In this document: positions 58,108 to 64,000 of the stretch, piece by piece
Position numbering within the stretch: the first letter of the stretch is position 1
Layout of the letters: every line of letters begins with the position of its first letter
DNA from: Nocardioides sp. LHD-245
GTDB lineage: Bacteria > Actinomycetota > Actinomycetes > Propionibacteriales > Nocardioidaceae
Direction of reading: 5' to 3'
Assembly: GCF_030929495.1 (NCBI RefSeq)
Contig: NZ_JAVFWN010000002.1
Span: 310,001 to 374,000 of the forward strand
DNA: 64,000 bases
Position numbers and translations under genes: made by a program
Notes under the pieces: model-generated
Databases searched by the model: none
The model's input: the letters and a program-made list of their open reading frames with translations, nothing else
What the model was told of the DNA's origin: nothing

Positions 58108-59118
58108 TCAGGACCGAGCGGCCTGGGCGAGGCGGGTGAGTGTGCGCTCCTTGTCACCCAGGGTGGAGATGATCGGGCAGCGCACGCCCGCTTCGTGGTA
58201 GGACACGAGCTTCTCGAAGGCCTGGTCGGTGGTGCCGCACGCCGTCACGTTCTGCACCAGCTCGTTGGGCACGAGCGCCATCGCCTTCTTGATCTGCTCG
58301 GGGGTGGCCGGCCAGCCGGCGATCTCCTGGAGCCGGTCGACGAGCTCGCGCTCGACGCCGCAGTGCTCGGCGATGTGCGGCTGCTGGCACAGGTAGAGCG
58401 TCAGGAAGGCCTTGCAGGCGTCGATCGCCTCCTGGGGGTCGTCGTCGTTGACGCTGCAGGACACGATCTGGGTGAGGTCGATGGACGTGCGTCCGTCGGT
58501 CCGCTTCGCGAGACCGCGGTCGATCGCGGCCAGCGCACCCTCCATGTACGACGGCGGCAGCAGGAAGTCCATGTGGACGCCGTCGCTGATCTCGCCAGCG
58601 AGCTCGAGCATCCGGGGCCCGACGGCCCCGATGTAGATGGGGATGTCGACCGGCCGGTTCTCCCGGTACATCGAGTCGAAGCGGACGCCCCGCATCTGGA
58701 CGAACTCGCCCTCGAACTCGACGTTCTCGTTGCGGAACAGCGCCTGGCACACGCCGATGTACTCGCGCATCGCCTTGATCGGCTTGGAGATCGGCTGGCC
58801 GACCTTCGTCGCCAGCGGCTCCCACCAGGCGCCGATGCCGAGGATCGCGCGGCCCGGGGCGACCTCGTCGAGGGTCTTGAAGGTGACCGCCATGAGCGCC
58901 GCGTTGCGGCTCTTGTTGTTGAGGACGCCGGTCCCGATCTTCACGTTCTCGGTCCGGCTGGCGATGATCGCCGCGGGCACGATCCCGTCACGGGACAGAC
59001 GTCCCTCGGCGACCCACACCGACTCGAAGCCGTTCTCGTCGGCGACCTGGGCCTGCCAGTAGGTCTGCTCGAGGCTGAGCCGCTCACCGACGTGGATTCC
59101 CAAGGGCAGCGATGTCAT
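58108..59118 (-). CDS. LLM-class flavin/F420-dependent oxidoreductase
   Basis: A 336-residue luciferase-like TIM-barrel protein, MTSLPLGIHVGERLSLEQTY at the start, then ADENGFESVWVAEGRLSRDG (about residues 27-46) and RAILGIGAWWEPLATKVGQP (about 93-112), motifs shared by F420- and FMN-dependent members. GAGAGGAG precedes the ATG at 59118. It is the first gene behind promoter TTGACA-N17-CATATT and the IclR-type operator. It may oxidise the starting N-compound. The cofactor cannot be decided from sequence. Confidence 0.92.
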   Translation of the reverse strand: MTSLPLGIHVGERLSLEQTYWQAQVADENGFESVWVAEGRLSRDGIVPAAIIASRTENVKIGTGVLNNKSRNAALMAVTFKTLDEVAPGRAILGIGAWWEPLATKVGQPISKPIKAMREYIGVCQALFRNENVEFEGEFVQMRGVRFDSMYRENRPVDIPIYIGAVGPRMLELAGEISDGVHMDFLLPPSYMEGALAAIDRGLAKRTDGRTSIDLTQIVSCSVNDDDPQEAIDACKAFLTLYLCQQPHIAEHCGVERELVDRLQEIAGWPATPEQIKKAMALVPNELVQNVTACGTTDQAFEKLVSYHEAGVRCPIISTLGDKERTLTRLAQAARS

Positions 59119-59133
59119 GGTCACTCCTCTCAC

Positions 59134-59189
59134 GGTTCATTAGTTGAACCACTGGTTCGTAATATGCTGGCGCGGGCGCCATCTGTCAA
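59134..59189 (-). promoter_or_regulatory. Promoter and IclR-type operator, LLM unit
   Basis: Minus-strand TTGACA (59189-59184), 17 bp, CATATT (59166-59161). Downstream is the inverted repeat GGTTCATTAGTTGAACC (59134-59150) and an extra half-site GGTTC (59154-59158) 20 bp from the first. The same layout occurs at 62887-62942. Operator immediately after the -10 fits repression. Confidence 0.85.
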
Positions 59190-59208
59190 CACCCCCGCAT
59201 GCCGGGCC

Positions 59209-60819
59209 TCAGGCGAGGTCGGCCACGTCGACGTCCGGGTCGCAGCGCACATCGAGCAGGAGCGGGCCGGCGCCGTCGGCGCCCAGGCTCGCCAGCCACG
59301 GACCGACGGCGTCGAGATCGTCACCCGTGCGCACCGTCGCCGACCGGGCACCCAGCGCGCGGGCCACCTCCGCGAAGTCCGGCCAGGTGCACCGCGCCGG
59401 GGTCGGGTCGTCCCCGTCGAGGCGCAGATGCCGGTACTCCATGCCGTAGGCGCCGTCATTGCAGACCACCACCAGCAGCGGGAGCCCGAGCCGGACGGCG
59501 GTCGCGAGCTCGACCAGGTTCATCACGCCGCCACCGTCGCCGACCACCGCCACGGTCGGGCGCTCCGAGGCGACGGCCGCGCCGAGGGCGGTCCCCAGCC
59601 CCAGGCCGATCGAGGCGAAGTTGCAGGTGTGCGTGAAGTCCTGCGGACTCCGCACCGACAGCAGCCGCCAGGGCGCGTACACGAAGCGCCCGGTGTCGGT
59701 GACCACGACCCGGTCCGGCGGCAGCAACTGGTCCAGCCGGCGCATCACCGTGCGCGGGTCCATCGTTTCCGGGCCGTCCGCGCTCGCGACCGGCCGGGCG
59801 GCCTCGAGGGCGAGGAGCTCGGCGAGATCGCCGCGGTGCGCCGTGGCGGGCTCCTGCCCCGCCGCGACGAGCAGCTCGCACATCGAGGCCGCCGTCCGTC
59901 GTACGTCGGCCACCAGGCCGACCTCGGCCGCGGTGGAGATCCGCGCCGGATCCCGGTCCACCTGGATCACGGCGCGTCCCTGCAGCAGCGCGCCATCGAC
60001 CGATGTGTAGCGGTTCAGGCCGGCGCCCAGCACCAGCAGGCAGTCCGCCGCCTGGACCGTCTCCAGGGTGAGGTCGGAGGACAGGGTCCCGATCACCCCG
60101 AGATCCAGGGGCTCCCCCGCGAACAGGCCCTTGCCGAGCAGCGTCGTACCCGTCGGCGCGCCGACGGCGCGAGCCAGAGCGATGACCTCGTCCTTCGCGT
60201 CCAGCGCGCCCCGCCCGGCCAGGACGACCGGCCGGCGGGCACCGGCCAGGATGCCGAGCGCGCGGTCGAGCTCGCCCTCGTCGGGCAGGCCGGGCGCGGT
60301 CGGGGTCACGGGGCGCAGGGGCGGCCCGTCGGCGACCTCGATCCGCTGGAGGGGCACCGGCAGGTCGAGGACGACGGGCCGACACTCCGTCCCGGCCCGC
60401 CGAACGGCCCGCGCGGCGTCGGCCGCGGTGTCCGCCGCGGCGCCGACCCGGACATAGCCTGCTCCCGCGAGCCCGGCCAGTCCCCGCAGGTCGAAGCGCT
60501 GCAGGTGGTCGTGACGCGGCGGGGTGTCGCCGGTCAGCACCAGCAGCGGCGTCCGCGCGCGGACCGCCTCGGTCAGGGCGGTCAGCGCGTTGGTCGCACC
60601 GGGACCGTGGGTGACCGACGCGACGCCCAGCCGCCGTCCCACCCGGGCGTAGCCGTCGGCCATGCTGACCGCGGCGCCCTCGGTGGTGGCGGCGACCACC
60701 GTGCCGCCGAGACCACCGAAGTCGATGAGCGGACGCATGTTGCCCTCGCCCATCAGGCCGAAGATCGTCTCGACGCCGAGCTCCCGCAGCGCCGCGGCGA
60801 CCCGCTGGTGCGCCCGCAC
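59209..60819 (-). CDS. Thiamine-pyrophosphate-dependent enzyme (acetolactate-synthase-like)
   Basis: A 536-residue TPP enzyme with the three usual domains. The N-terminal domain has FGLMGEGNMRPLIDF and the catalytic Glu in AATTEGAAVSMADGYA (near residue 47), plus THGPGATNALTAL. A central Rossmann-like domain (about 190-330) precedes the C-terminal TPP domain with the GDGGGVMNLVELATA motif (near residue 435). It is not clearly acetolactate synthase, since no regulatory partner is near. Decarboxylase, lyase or carboligase are possible. The GTG follows GAGGGCTGAGC. Confidence 0.9.
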   Translation of the reverse strand: MRAHQRVAAALRELGVETIFGLMGEGNMRPLIDFGGLGGTVVAATTEGAAVSMADGYARVGRRLGVASVTHGPGATNALTALTEAVRARTPLLVLTGDTPPRHDHLQRFDLRGLAGLAGAGYVRVGAAADTAADAARAVRRAGTECRPVVLDLPVPLQRIEVADGPPLRPVTPTAPGLPDEGELDRALGILAGARRPVVLAGRGALDAKDEVIALARAVGAPTGTTLLGKGLFAGEPLDLGVIGTLSSDLTLETVQAADCLLVLGAGLNRYTSVDGALLQGRAVIQVDRDPARISTAAEVGLVADVRRTAASMCELLVAAGQEPATAHRGDLAELLALEAARPVASADGPETMDPRTVMRRLDQLLPPDRVVVTDTGRFVYAPWRLLSVRSPQDFTHTCNFASIGLGLGTALGAAVASERPTVAVVGDGGGVMNLVELATAVRLGLPLLVVVCNDGAYGMEYRHLRLDGDDPTPARCTWPDFAEVARALGARSATVRTGDDLDAVGPWLASLGADGAGPLLLDVRCDPDVDVADLA

Positions 60820-60821
60820 GC

Positions 60822-60905
60822 TCAGCCCTCGGTCGCGCCGACCGGCGGGAGCCGGCCCGGGCCGTAGGTGGCGTCGGCGACACAGGTGCGGTGGTCGTGG
60901 CCCAC
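60822..60905 (-). CDS. Candidate 27-residue ORF with strong ribosome-binding site
   Basis: GTG at 60905 is preceded by AGGAGGGAAG, one of the best ribosome-binding sites in the window. It reads MGHDHRTCVADATYGPGRLP and continues to TGA at 60822, then the TPP enzyme starts 2 nt later. It lies in the gap between the aminotransferase and TPP genes and may be a translational coupler or short leader peptide. It is too short for homology, and could be a chance ORF. Confidence 0.4.
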   Translation of the reverse strand: MGHDHRTCVADATYGPGRLPPVGATEG

Positions 60906-60937
60906 GGGTGCTTCCCTCCTGCTTCGGCGACCGGTGC

Positions 60938-62296
60938 TCAGGACACGCCGGCGGCGTCCGCGTGCACCAGGACGTCGTCGAGGATGTCGAGCGCGAGGTC
61001 GATGTCCTCGGCGCCGATCACCAGCGGCGGCGTCAGGCGCACCACGTTGTTGTTGGCCGAGAGGTAGAGCCCGCGCTTCTTCGCGGCGGCCACCACGGCC
61101 TGCATCGGCGCGCCCGCCTCGCCGACCGGGTTGAACGGCACCAGCGGCTCGCGCGTGACCCGGTCACGCACCAGTTCGAGTCCCTGGAACAGACCGAGCC
61201 CGCGCACCTCGCCGATGGAGGGGTGCCGCTCGGCGAGCCGGTGGAGGCCGGCGTTGAGCCGGGCGCCCATCTCGCGAGCGTTCTCGATGATCCGCTCCTC
61301 CCGCATGGCCTCGATCGAGGCGACCCCGCTCGCGCAGGCCAGCGGGTGGCCGGCGTAGGTCAGGCCGCCCCAGAACTTGTTGCCCATCAGCCAGTCCGAG
61401 ATGCGCTCGTTGACGGTCATCGCACCCAGCGGCACGTAGCCCGAGTTGAGGCCCTTGGCCGTGATCAGGATGTCCGGCGTGACGTCCCAGTGGTCACAGG
61501 CGAACCACTCGCCGGTGCGCCCGAAGCCGGCCATCACCTCGTCGAAGATCAAGATGATGCCGTACCGGTCACACACCTCCCGGATGGACTGGAGGTAGCC
61601 GGGCGGCGGCGGCAGGATGCCGTTCGTGCCGGTGACCGTCTCGAGGATCACCGCGGCCACCGTGTTCGGGTTCTCGTACTGGAGGATCTCCTCCAGGTGC
61701 GGTGCGCCCGAGCAGACGGGACACGGGTCAGGGTGTCCGGCCGAGCAGCGGTAAGTGTAGGGATCGAACATGCGCACGACCCCCGTGGGGCCCGGCTCGG
61801 CGTGCCAGCGGCGCGGGTCGCCGGTGAGCGCGATCGCGCCGGCCGTCGCGCCGTGGTAGCTGCGGTAGCGCGCCACGACCTTCTGCCGGCCGGTGACGTG
61901 CCGGGCGAGCCGGATCGCGTTCTCGTTGGCCGCTGCTCCGCCGGTGGTGAAGAAGGACATCTTCAGGTCACCGGGCGTCACCTCCGCCATCAGCTCGGCG
62001 AGCTGCGCGCGGGACTGCTCGGCGTAGTTGGGCCCGATGTAGCACATCTCCGCCGCCTTGGCCCGGATCGCCTCGACGATCCTGGGGTGCTGGTGGCCGA
62101 GGTTCATGTTGACCAGCTGGGACTGGAAGTCCAGGTAGCGGTTGCCCTCGTGGTCCCAGAACCACGCTCCCTCACCACCGGCGATCGGCGTCGCGTTGAC
62201 GGCGCCCTGGTTGGACCAGGAGTGGATCACGTACGCCTTGTCCGCGGCGCGGATCCGGTCAGCGTCCCAGGTGGTGGCCACCTCGCTCGTCGTCAT
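60938..62296 (-). CDS. Class III aminotransferase (aspartate-aminotransferase family, beta-alanine/taurine type)
   Basis: A 452-residue PLP-dependent omega-aminotransferase. FTTGGAAANENAIRLARHVT (about residues 117-136) binds the PLP phosphate, IFDEVMAGFGRTGEWFA (about 250-266) holds the PLP Asp, and the Schiff-base Lys is in ILITAKGLNSGYVPLGA (near residue 285). A Cys/His insert, RCSAGHPDPCPVCSGAPHLE, suggests a metal-bound loop seen in this subgroup. The substrate is an omega-amino acid or amine. It lies 5 bp downstream of the AA_synth gene. Confidence 0.93.
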   Translation of the reverse strand: MTTSEVATTWDADRIRAADKAYVIHSWSNQGAVNATPIAGGEGAWFWDHEGNRYLDFQSQLVNMNLGHQHPRIVEAIRAKAAEMCYIGPNYAEQSRAQLAELMAEVTPGDLKMSFFTTGGAAANENAIRLARHVTGRQKVVARYRSYHGATAGAIALTGDPRRWHAEPGPTGVVRMFDPYTYRCSAGHPDPCPVCSGAPHLEEILQYENPNTVAAVILETVTGTNGILPPPPGYLQSIREVCDRYGIILIFDEVMAGFGRTGEWFACDHWDVTPDILITAKGLNSGYVPLGAMTVNERISDWLMGNKFWGGLTYAGHPLACASGVASIEAMREERIIENAREMGARLNAGLHRLAERHPSIGEVRGLGLFQGLELVRDRVTREPLVPFNPVGEAGAPMQAVVAAAKKRGLYLSANNNVVRLTPPLVIGAEDIDLALDILDDVLVHADAAGVS

Positions 62297-62301
62297 GGCC
62301 G

Positions 62302-62865
62302 TCAGCTCGCCGAGGTCTCGGCACCGAAGGTCGCGAGGCGGGACAGCGGGCGACCGGAGCTGGCCGCGACGCAGCCGACGAGGATCTCGTTCGGCAGCGG
62401 GGCACCGGGCACCTGGAGCGTCACCGTCTGGTGGTGCGAGCGCGTCTTGGCGTCGTTCTTGTGCTTGAGGGGGACGTCGATCGGGTCGCCGGGCAGGCCG
62501 ACCTTCTCCGCCGCGGGCAGCAGCTCGGTGCCCTCCGCCGCGTTGCGGAAGACGTTGCCGAAGCGCAGGTTGTGGATCAGCGCCGAGCCGTGCTCCACCT
62601 CGCCGCCGATGCCGACGAGCGCGACCTTGCCGAAGGCCTCGACCGGGGCGCCGAGGAGCTCCACGCAGGCGGGGCCGGTGAGCTGGCCGATCTCCTCGGC
62701 GATCTCGTCGGCGAGCGTCACGAGGTCCTGGACGTAACCGGCGCCGTACGGGTTCTCGATCACGATCCCGACGAAGGCCAGGCGGTGGGCGGGCGACACG
62801 TCCTGCCCGTTCTCCCGCTCGGTCACCTCCAGGTGCCGGACCGTCTTCCGCACCTTCATGGTCAT
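62302..62865 (-). CDS. AA_synth (DUF1185) family protein
   Basis: A 187-residue member of the PF06684-type family called amino acid synthesis protein, whose biochemical role is unproven. Characteristic stretches are GIVIENPYGAGYVQDLVTLA, ALVGIGGEVEHGSALIHNLR, GNVFRNAAEGTELLPAAEKV and PLKHKNDAKTRSHHQTVTLQ. The ATG at 62865 follows GGTGGAG. It is the first gene of its transcription unit, behind a consensus promoter and the second IclR-type operator. Confidence 0.85.
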   Translation of the reverse strand: MTMKVRKTVRHLEVTERENGQDVSPAHRLAFVGIVIENPYGAGYVQDLVTLADEIAEEIGQLTGPACVELLGAPVEAFGKVALVGIGGEVEHGSALIHNLRFGNVFRNAAEGTELLPAAEKVGLPGDPIDVPLKHKNDAKTRSHHQTVTLQVPGAPLPNEILVGCVAASSGRPLSRLATFGAETSAS

Positions 62866-62886
62866 GTCTCCACCTCTCGCATCACT

Positions 62887-62942
62887 GGTTCGTTAGTTGA
62901 ACCGTTGGTCCAGATACTGACGATGCGACGAGACCTTGTCAA
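62887..62942 (-). promoter_or_regulatory. Promoter and IclR-type operator, AA_synth unit
   Basis: Minus-strand TTGACA (62942-62937), 17 bp, CAGTAT (62919-62914). Operator GGTTCGTTAGTTGAACC (62887-62903) with extra half-site GGTCC (62907-62911). All spacings equal those at 59134-59189: operator start to -10 is 27 bp and to -35 is 50 bp in both. Confidence 0.85.
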
Positions 62943-63086
62943 GTGACATCGCGGATACGTCGCCGATACACGCCCGACATCGACGGCAGCACGGCAGCGG
63001 CACGACGGCAGCCCGACAGCGGCCCTGCCGGAGGACGGCGGGCCGCTGTCGGGCCGGGTGGCTGGGGCGGGCTCAGCCCGCGCCGC

Positions 63087-63872
63087 TCACACCCGCAGGT
63101 CGGTCGGCAGCTGCAGGTCGGTGTAGGTCAGGAGCTCACCGAGCTTGCGCGAGGCCTCCAGCAGGCGGGGCGAGACCTCGGCCACCCACTCCGGGGTGAG
63201 CCGGAAGCTCGGCCCCCCGATCCACACGGCGTACGGGTAGCTGTCGGCCACCCGCACCGGCGCCGCGACGGACGTCGCCCCCTCCTCGAGCTCGTCGCGG
63301 GAGTGGGCGTAGCCACGCTCGCGGATCTCGCGGAGCATCGCGACGAACGCCTCGGCACCCCCGAGGGACGCCGGGCCGTGCCGGTCGATGTCCTCGACGT
63401 ACTCGTCGAGCTTCGCCTTGTCCAGCATGGCCAGGAGCACCTTGCCGGTCGAGGTCGACCAGACCGGCTGGGTCCGCGGCACCGGCTTCATGGTCTGCCC
63501 GATCAGGCGCGGGCCGGCGGCCTGCGCCACGACCATGACGTTGGGCGGGTGCAGCACGTCGAAGCCGCAGGTCTCCTGGGTGTCGGCGGCCAGGTCGGCC
63601 AGCACCTGACGCATGTGGCGGTAGCCGCCGTTGCTGTCGAGGAAGCCGCCGACGATGGAGAGCAGTCCGAGCGAGACCTTGTAGCGACGCGTGTCGGGGT
63701 CGAGGGTCAGCCAGCTCTCCCTCTCCAGGACGCTGAGCACGCGGTAGCAGGTCGCCTTCGGGATGCCCGACTCTCGCGCGATCTCGCTGAGTCCGACGCC
63801 GTTCGGGTGAGCGGCGACGGCCCGCAGGACCCAGATCGTGCGACGCACGAGTCCCGATTCGTTGGCTGCCAT
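63087..63872 (-). CDS. IclR-family transcriptional regulator
   Basis: A 261-residue regulator with an N-terminal winged HTH (about residues 8-70: VRRTIWVLRAVAAHPNGVGL, then ARESGIPKATCYRVLSVLER) and a C-terminal IclR effector domain (about 85-255) with STSTGKVLLAML and GYAHSRDELEEGATSVAAPV. GGAGGGA 4 nt upstream supports the ATG. It lies upstream of the AA_synth gene, with 221 bp between. It is the likely regulator of both operators at 59134 and 62887. Its own promoter region lacks the operator motif. Confidence 0.94.
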   Translation of the reverse strand: MAANESGLVRRTIWVLRAVAAHPNGVGLSEIARESGIPKATCYRVLSVLERESWLTLDPDTRRYKVSLGLLSIVGGFLDSNGGYRHMRQVLADLAADTQETCGFDVLHPPNVMVVAQAAGPRLIGQTMKPVPRTQPVWSTSTGKVLLAMLDKAKLDEYVEDIDRHGPASLGGAEAFVAMLREIRERGYAHSRDELEEGATSVAAPVRVADSYPYAVWIGGPSFRLTPEWVAEVSPRLLEASRKLGELLTYTDLQLPTDLRV

Positions 63873-63920
63873 GAGGTCCCTCCATGGTGATGTCGGCCGA
63901 ACACTAGCGCAGGTGTACCA

Positions 63921-63954
63921 ACGTGCCGCCCGGTCGGCAGGCCGAGCGGCACGT
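63921..63954 (-). terminator. 9-bp hairpin between a partial ABC permease gene and iclR
   Basis: Arms ACGTGCCGC (63921-63929) and GCGGCACGT (63946-63954), with the loop able to extend the stem. It starts 12 bp past the permease stop (63966), so it terminates that gene ahead of iclR. Confidence 0.65.
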
Positions 63955-63965
63955 CGTCGTCGGCA

Positions 63966-64000
63966 TCACCGCAGGGTCGGATCGAAGGTGTCGCGCAGGC
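63966..64000 (-). CDS. C-terminal end of an ABC permease (OppC/DppC-type), partial
   Basis: The last eleven codons at the right edge read LRDTFDPTLR then stop. This matches the LRD-x-LDP-x-LR ending typical of dipeptide/oligopeptide permeases of the DppC family. The gene continues beyond the window. It may supply the transporter for the IclR cluster, but this cannot be judged here. Confidence 0.5.
   Translation of the reverse strand, partial: LRDTFDPTLR

Noticed and set aside
59209..60819. True acetolactate synthase (ilvB)
   Set aside because: No ilvN neighbour and a catabolic gene context. Only a TPP-enzyme assignment is justified.
57463..60867. 1,134-codon plus-strand open frame across the LLM and TPP genes
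   Set aside because: Runs antisense through several well-supported genes and their promoter, with shadow composition.

Overview
Organism. The window is uniformly GC-rich and carries genes diagnostic of Actinobacteria: carD, senX3/regX3 with phoU, a mycothiol-dependent-isomerase-type DinB protein, an LppU/SCO3897-type protein, DUF5999, a 13E12/DUF222 HNH protein, an LLM oxidoreductase and many TANNNT-N6/7-start (leaderless) promoters. The mix fits Nocardioidaceae, most likely Nocardioides or a close relative; this is inferred from gene content, not from a search. No phage, transposase, integrase or CRISPR array was seen, and no stretch over 300 bases lacks a gene.  Layout. 1-5,730: end of pth, rplY, a MarR regulator divergent from a DinB/MDMPI gene, a PPOX-family protein, a DUF222-HNH protein and an ATPase behind an AT-rich nested palindrome. 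5,746-12,417: one secreted 2,223-residue protein joining a PHP/CehA-type domain, a purple-acid-phosphatase-like phosphoesterase, three GLUG blocks and Ig-like domains. 12,533-19,009: prs and glmU, then an ABC exporter with its own NarL-type two-component system. 19,450-33,001: twelve genes plus a terminal acyl-CoA synthetase on the minus strand, reading from a TetR operator: amidohydrolase-like, SDR, crotonase, SDR, CocE-type hydrolase, crotonase, FabL-like SDR, a complete oligopeptide-type ABC importer and the synthetase. This looks like an import-and-CoA-degradation unit, and three of its enzymes lack canonical catalytic residues. 33,696-34,328: tRNA-Gln with a 65-bp duplication of its 5' end and leader, a frameshifted small gene and a large stem-loop. 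34,334-45,859: LppU-like protein, metallophosphoesterase, rlmB, cysS, secreted Ig-like and C39 proteins, a duplicated hairpin repeat, a membrane molybdopterin oxidoreductase, ispF, an alpha/beta hydrolase and ispD. 45,856-55,912: VanRS-like pair facing a VanY-like peptidase, a degenerate IspD paralogue next to carD, UbiA, a lipoprotein, gpm, phoU / senX3-regX3 with a PHO box, and an EamA transporter. 55,928-63,872: an apparent IclR regulon in two transcription units (AA_synth, class III aminotransferase, tiny ORF, TPP enzyme; then LLM oxidoreductase, nitrilase-family amidase, Glu/Leu-type dehydrogenase). Both promoters have the same -35/-10/operator geometry. The right edge holds the tail of an ABC permease.  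How the genes work together. Housekeeping blocks (prs-glmU, rlmB-cysS, ispD-ispF, carD, pho) are interspersed with three regulated accessory modules: the TetR importer/CoA cluster, the IclR nitrogen-compound cluster and the two-component ABC exporter. The most original material is the IclR regulon, the TetR cluster with its degenerate enzymes, and several unusual RNA/DNA structures (carD/IspD-like hairpin, tRNA duplication, hairpin repeat at 41.9 kb).
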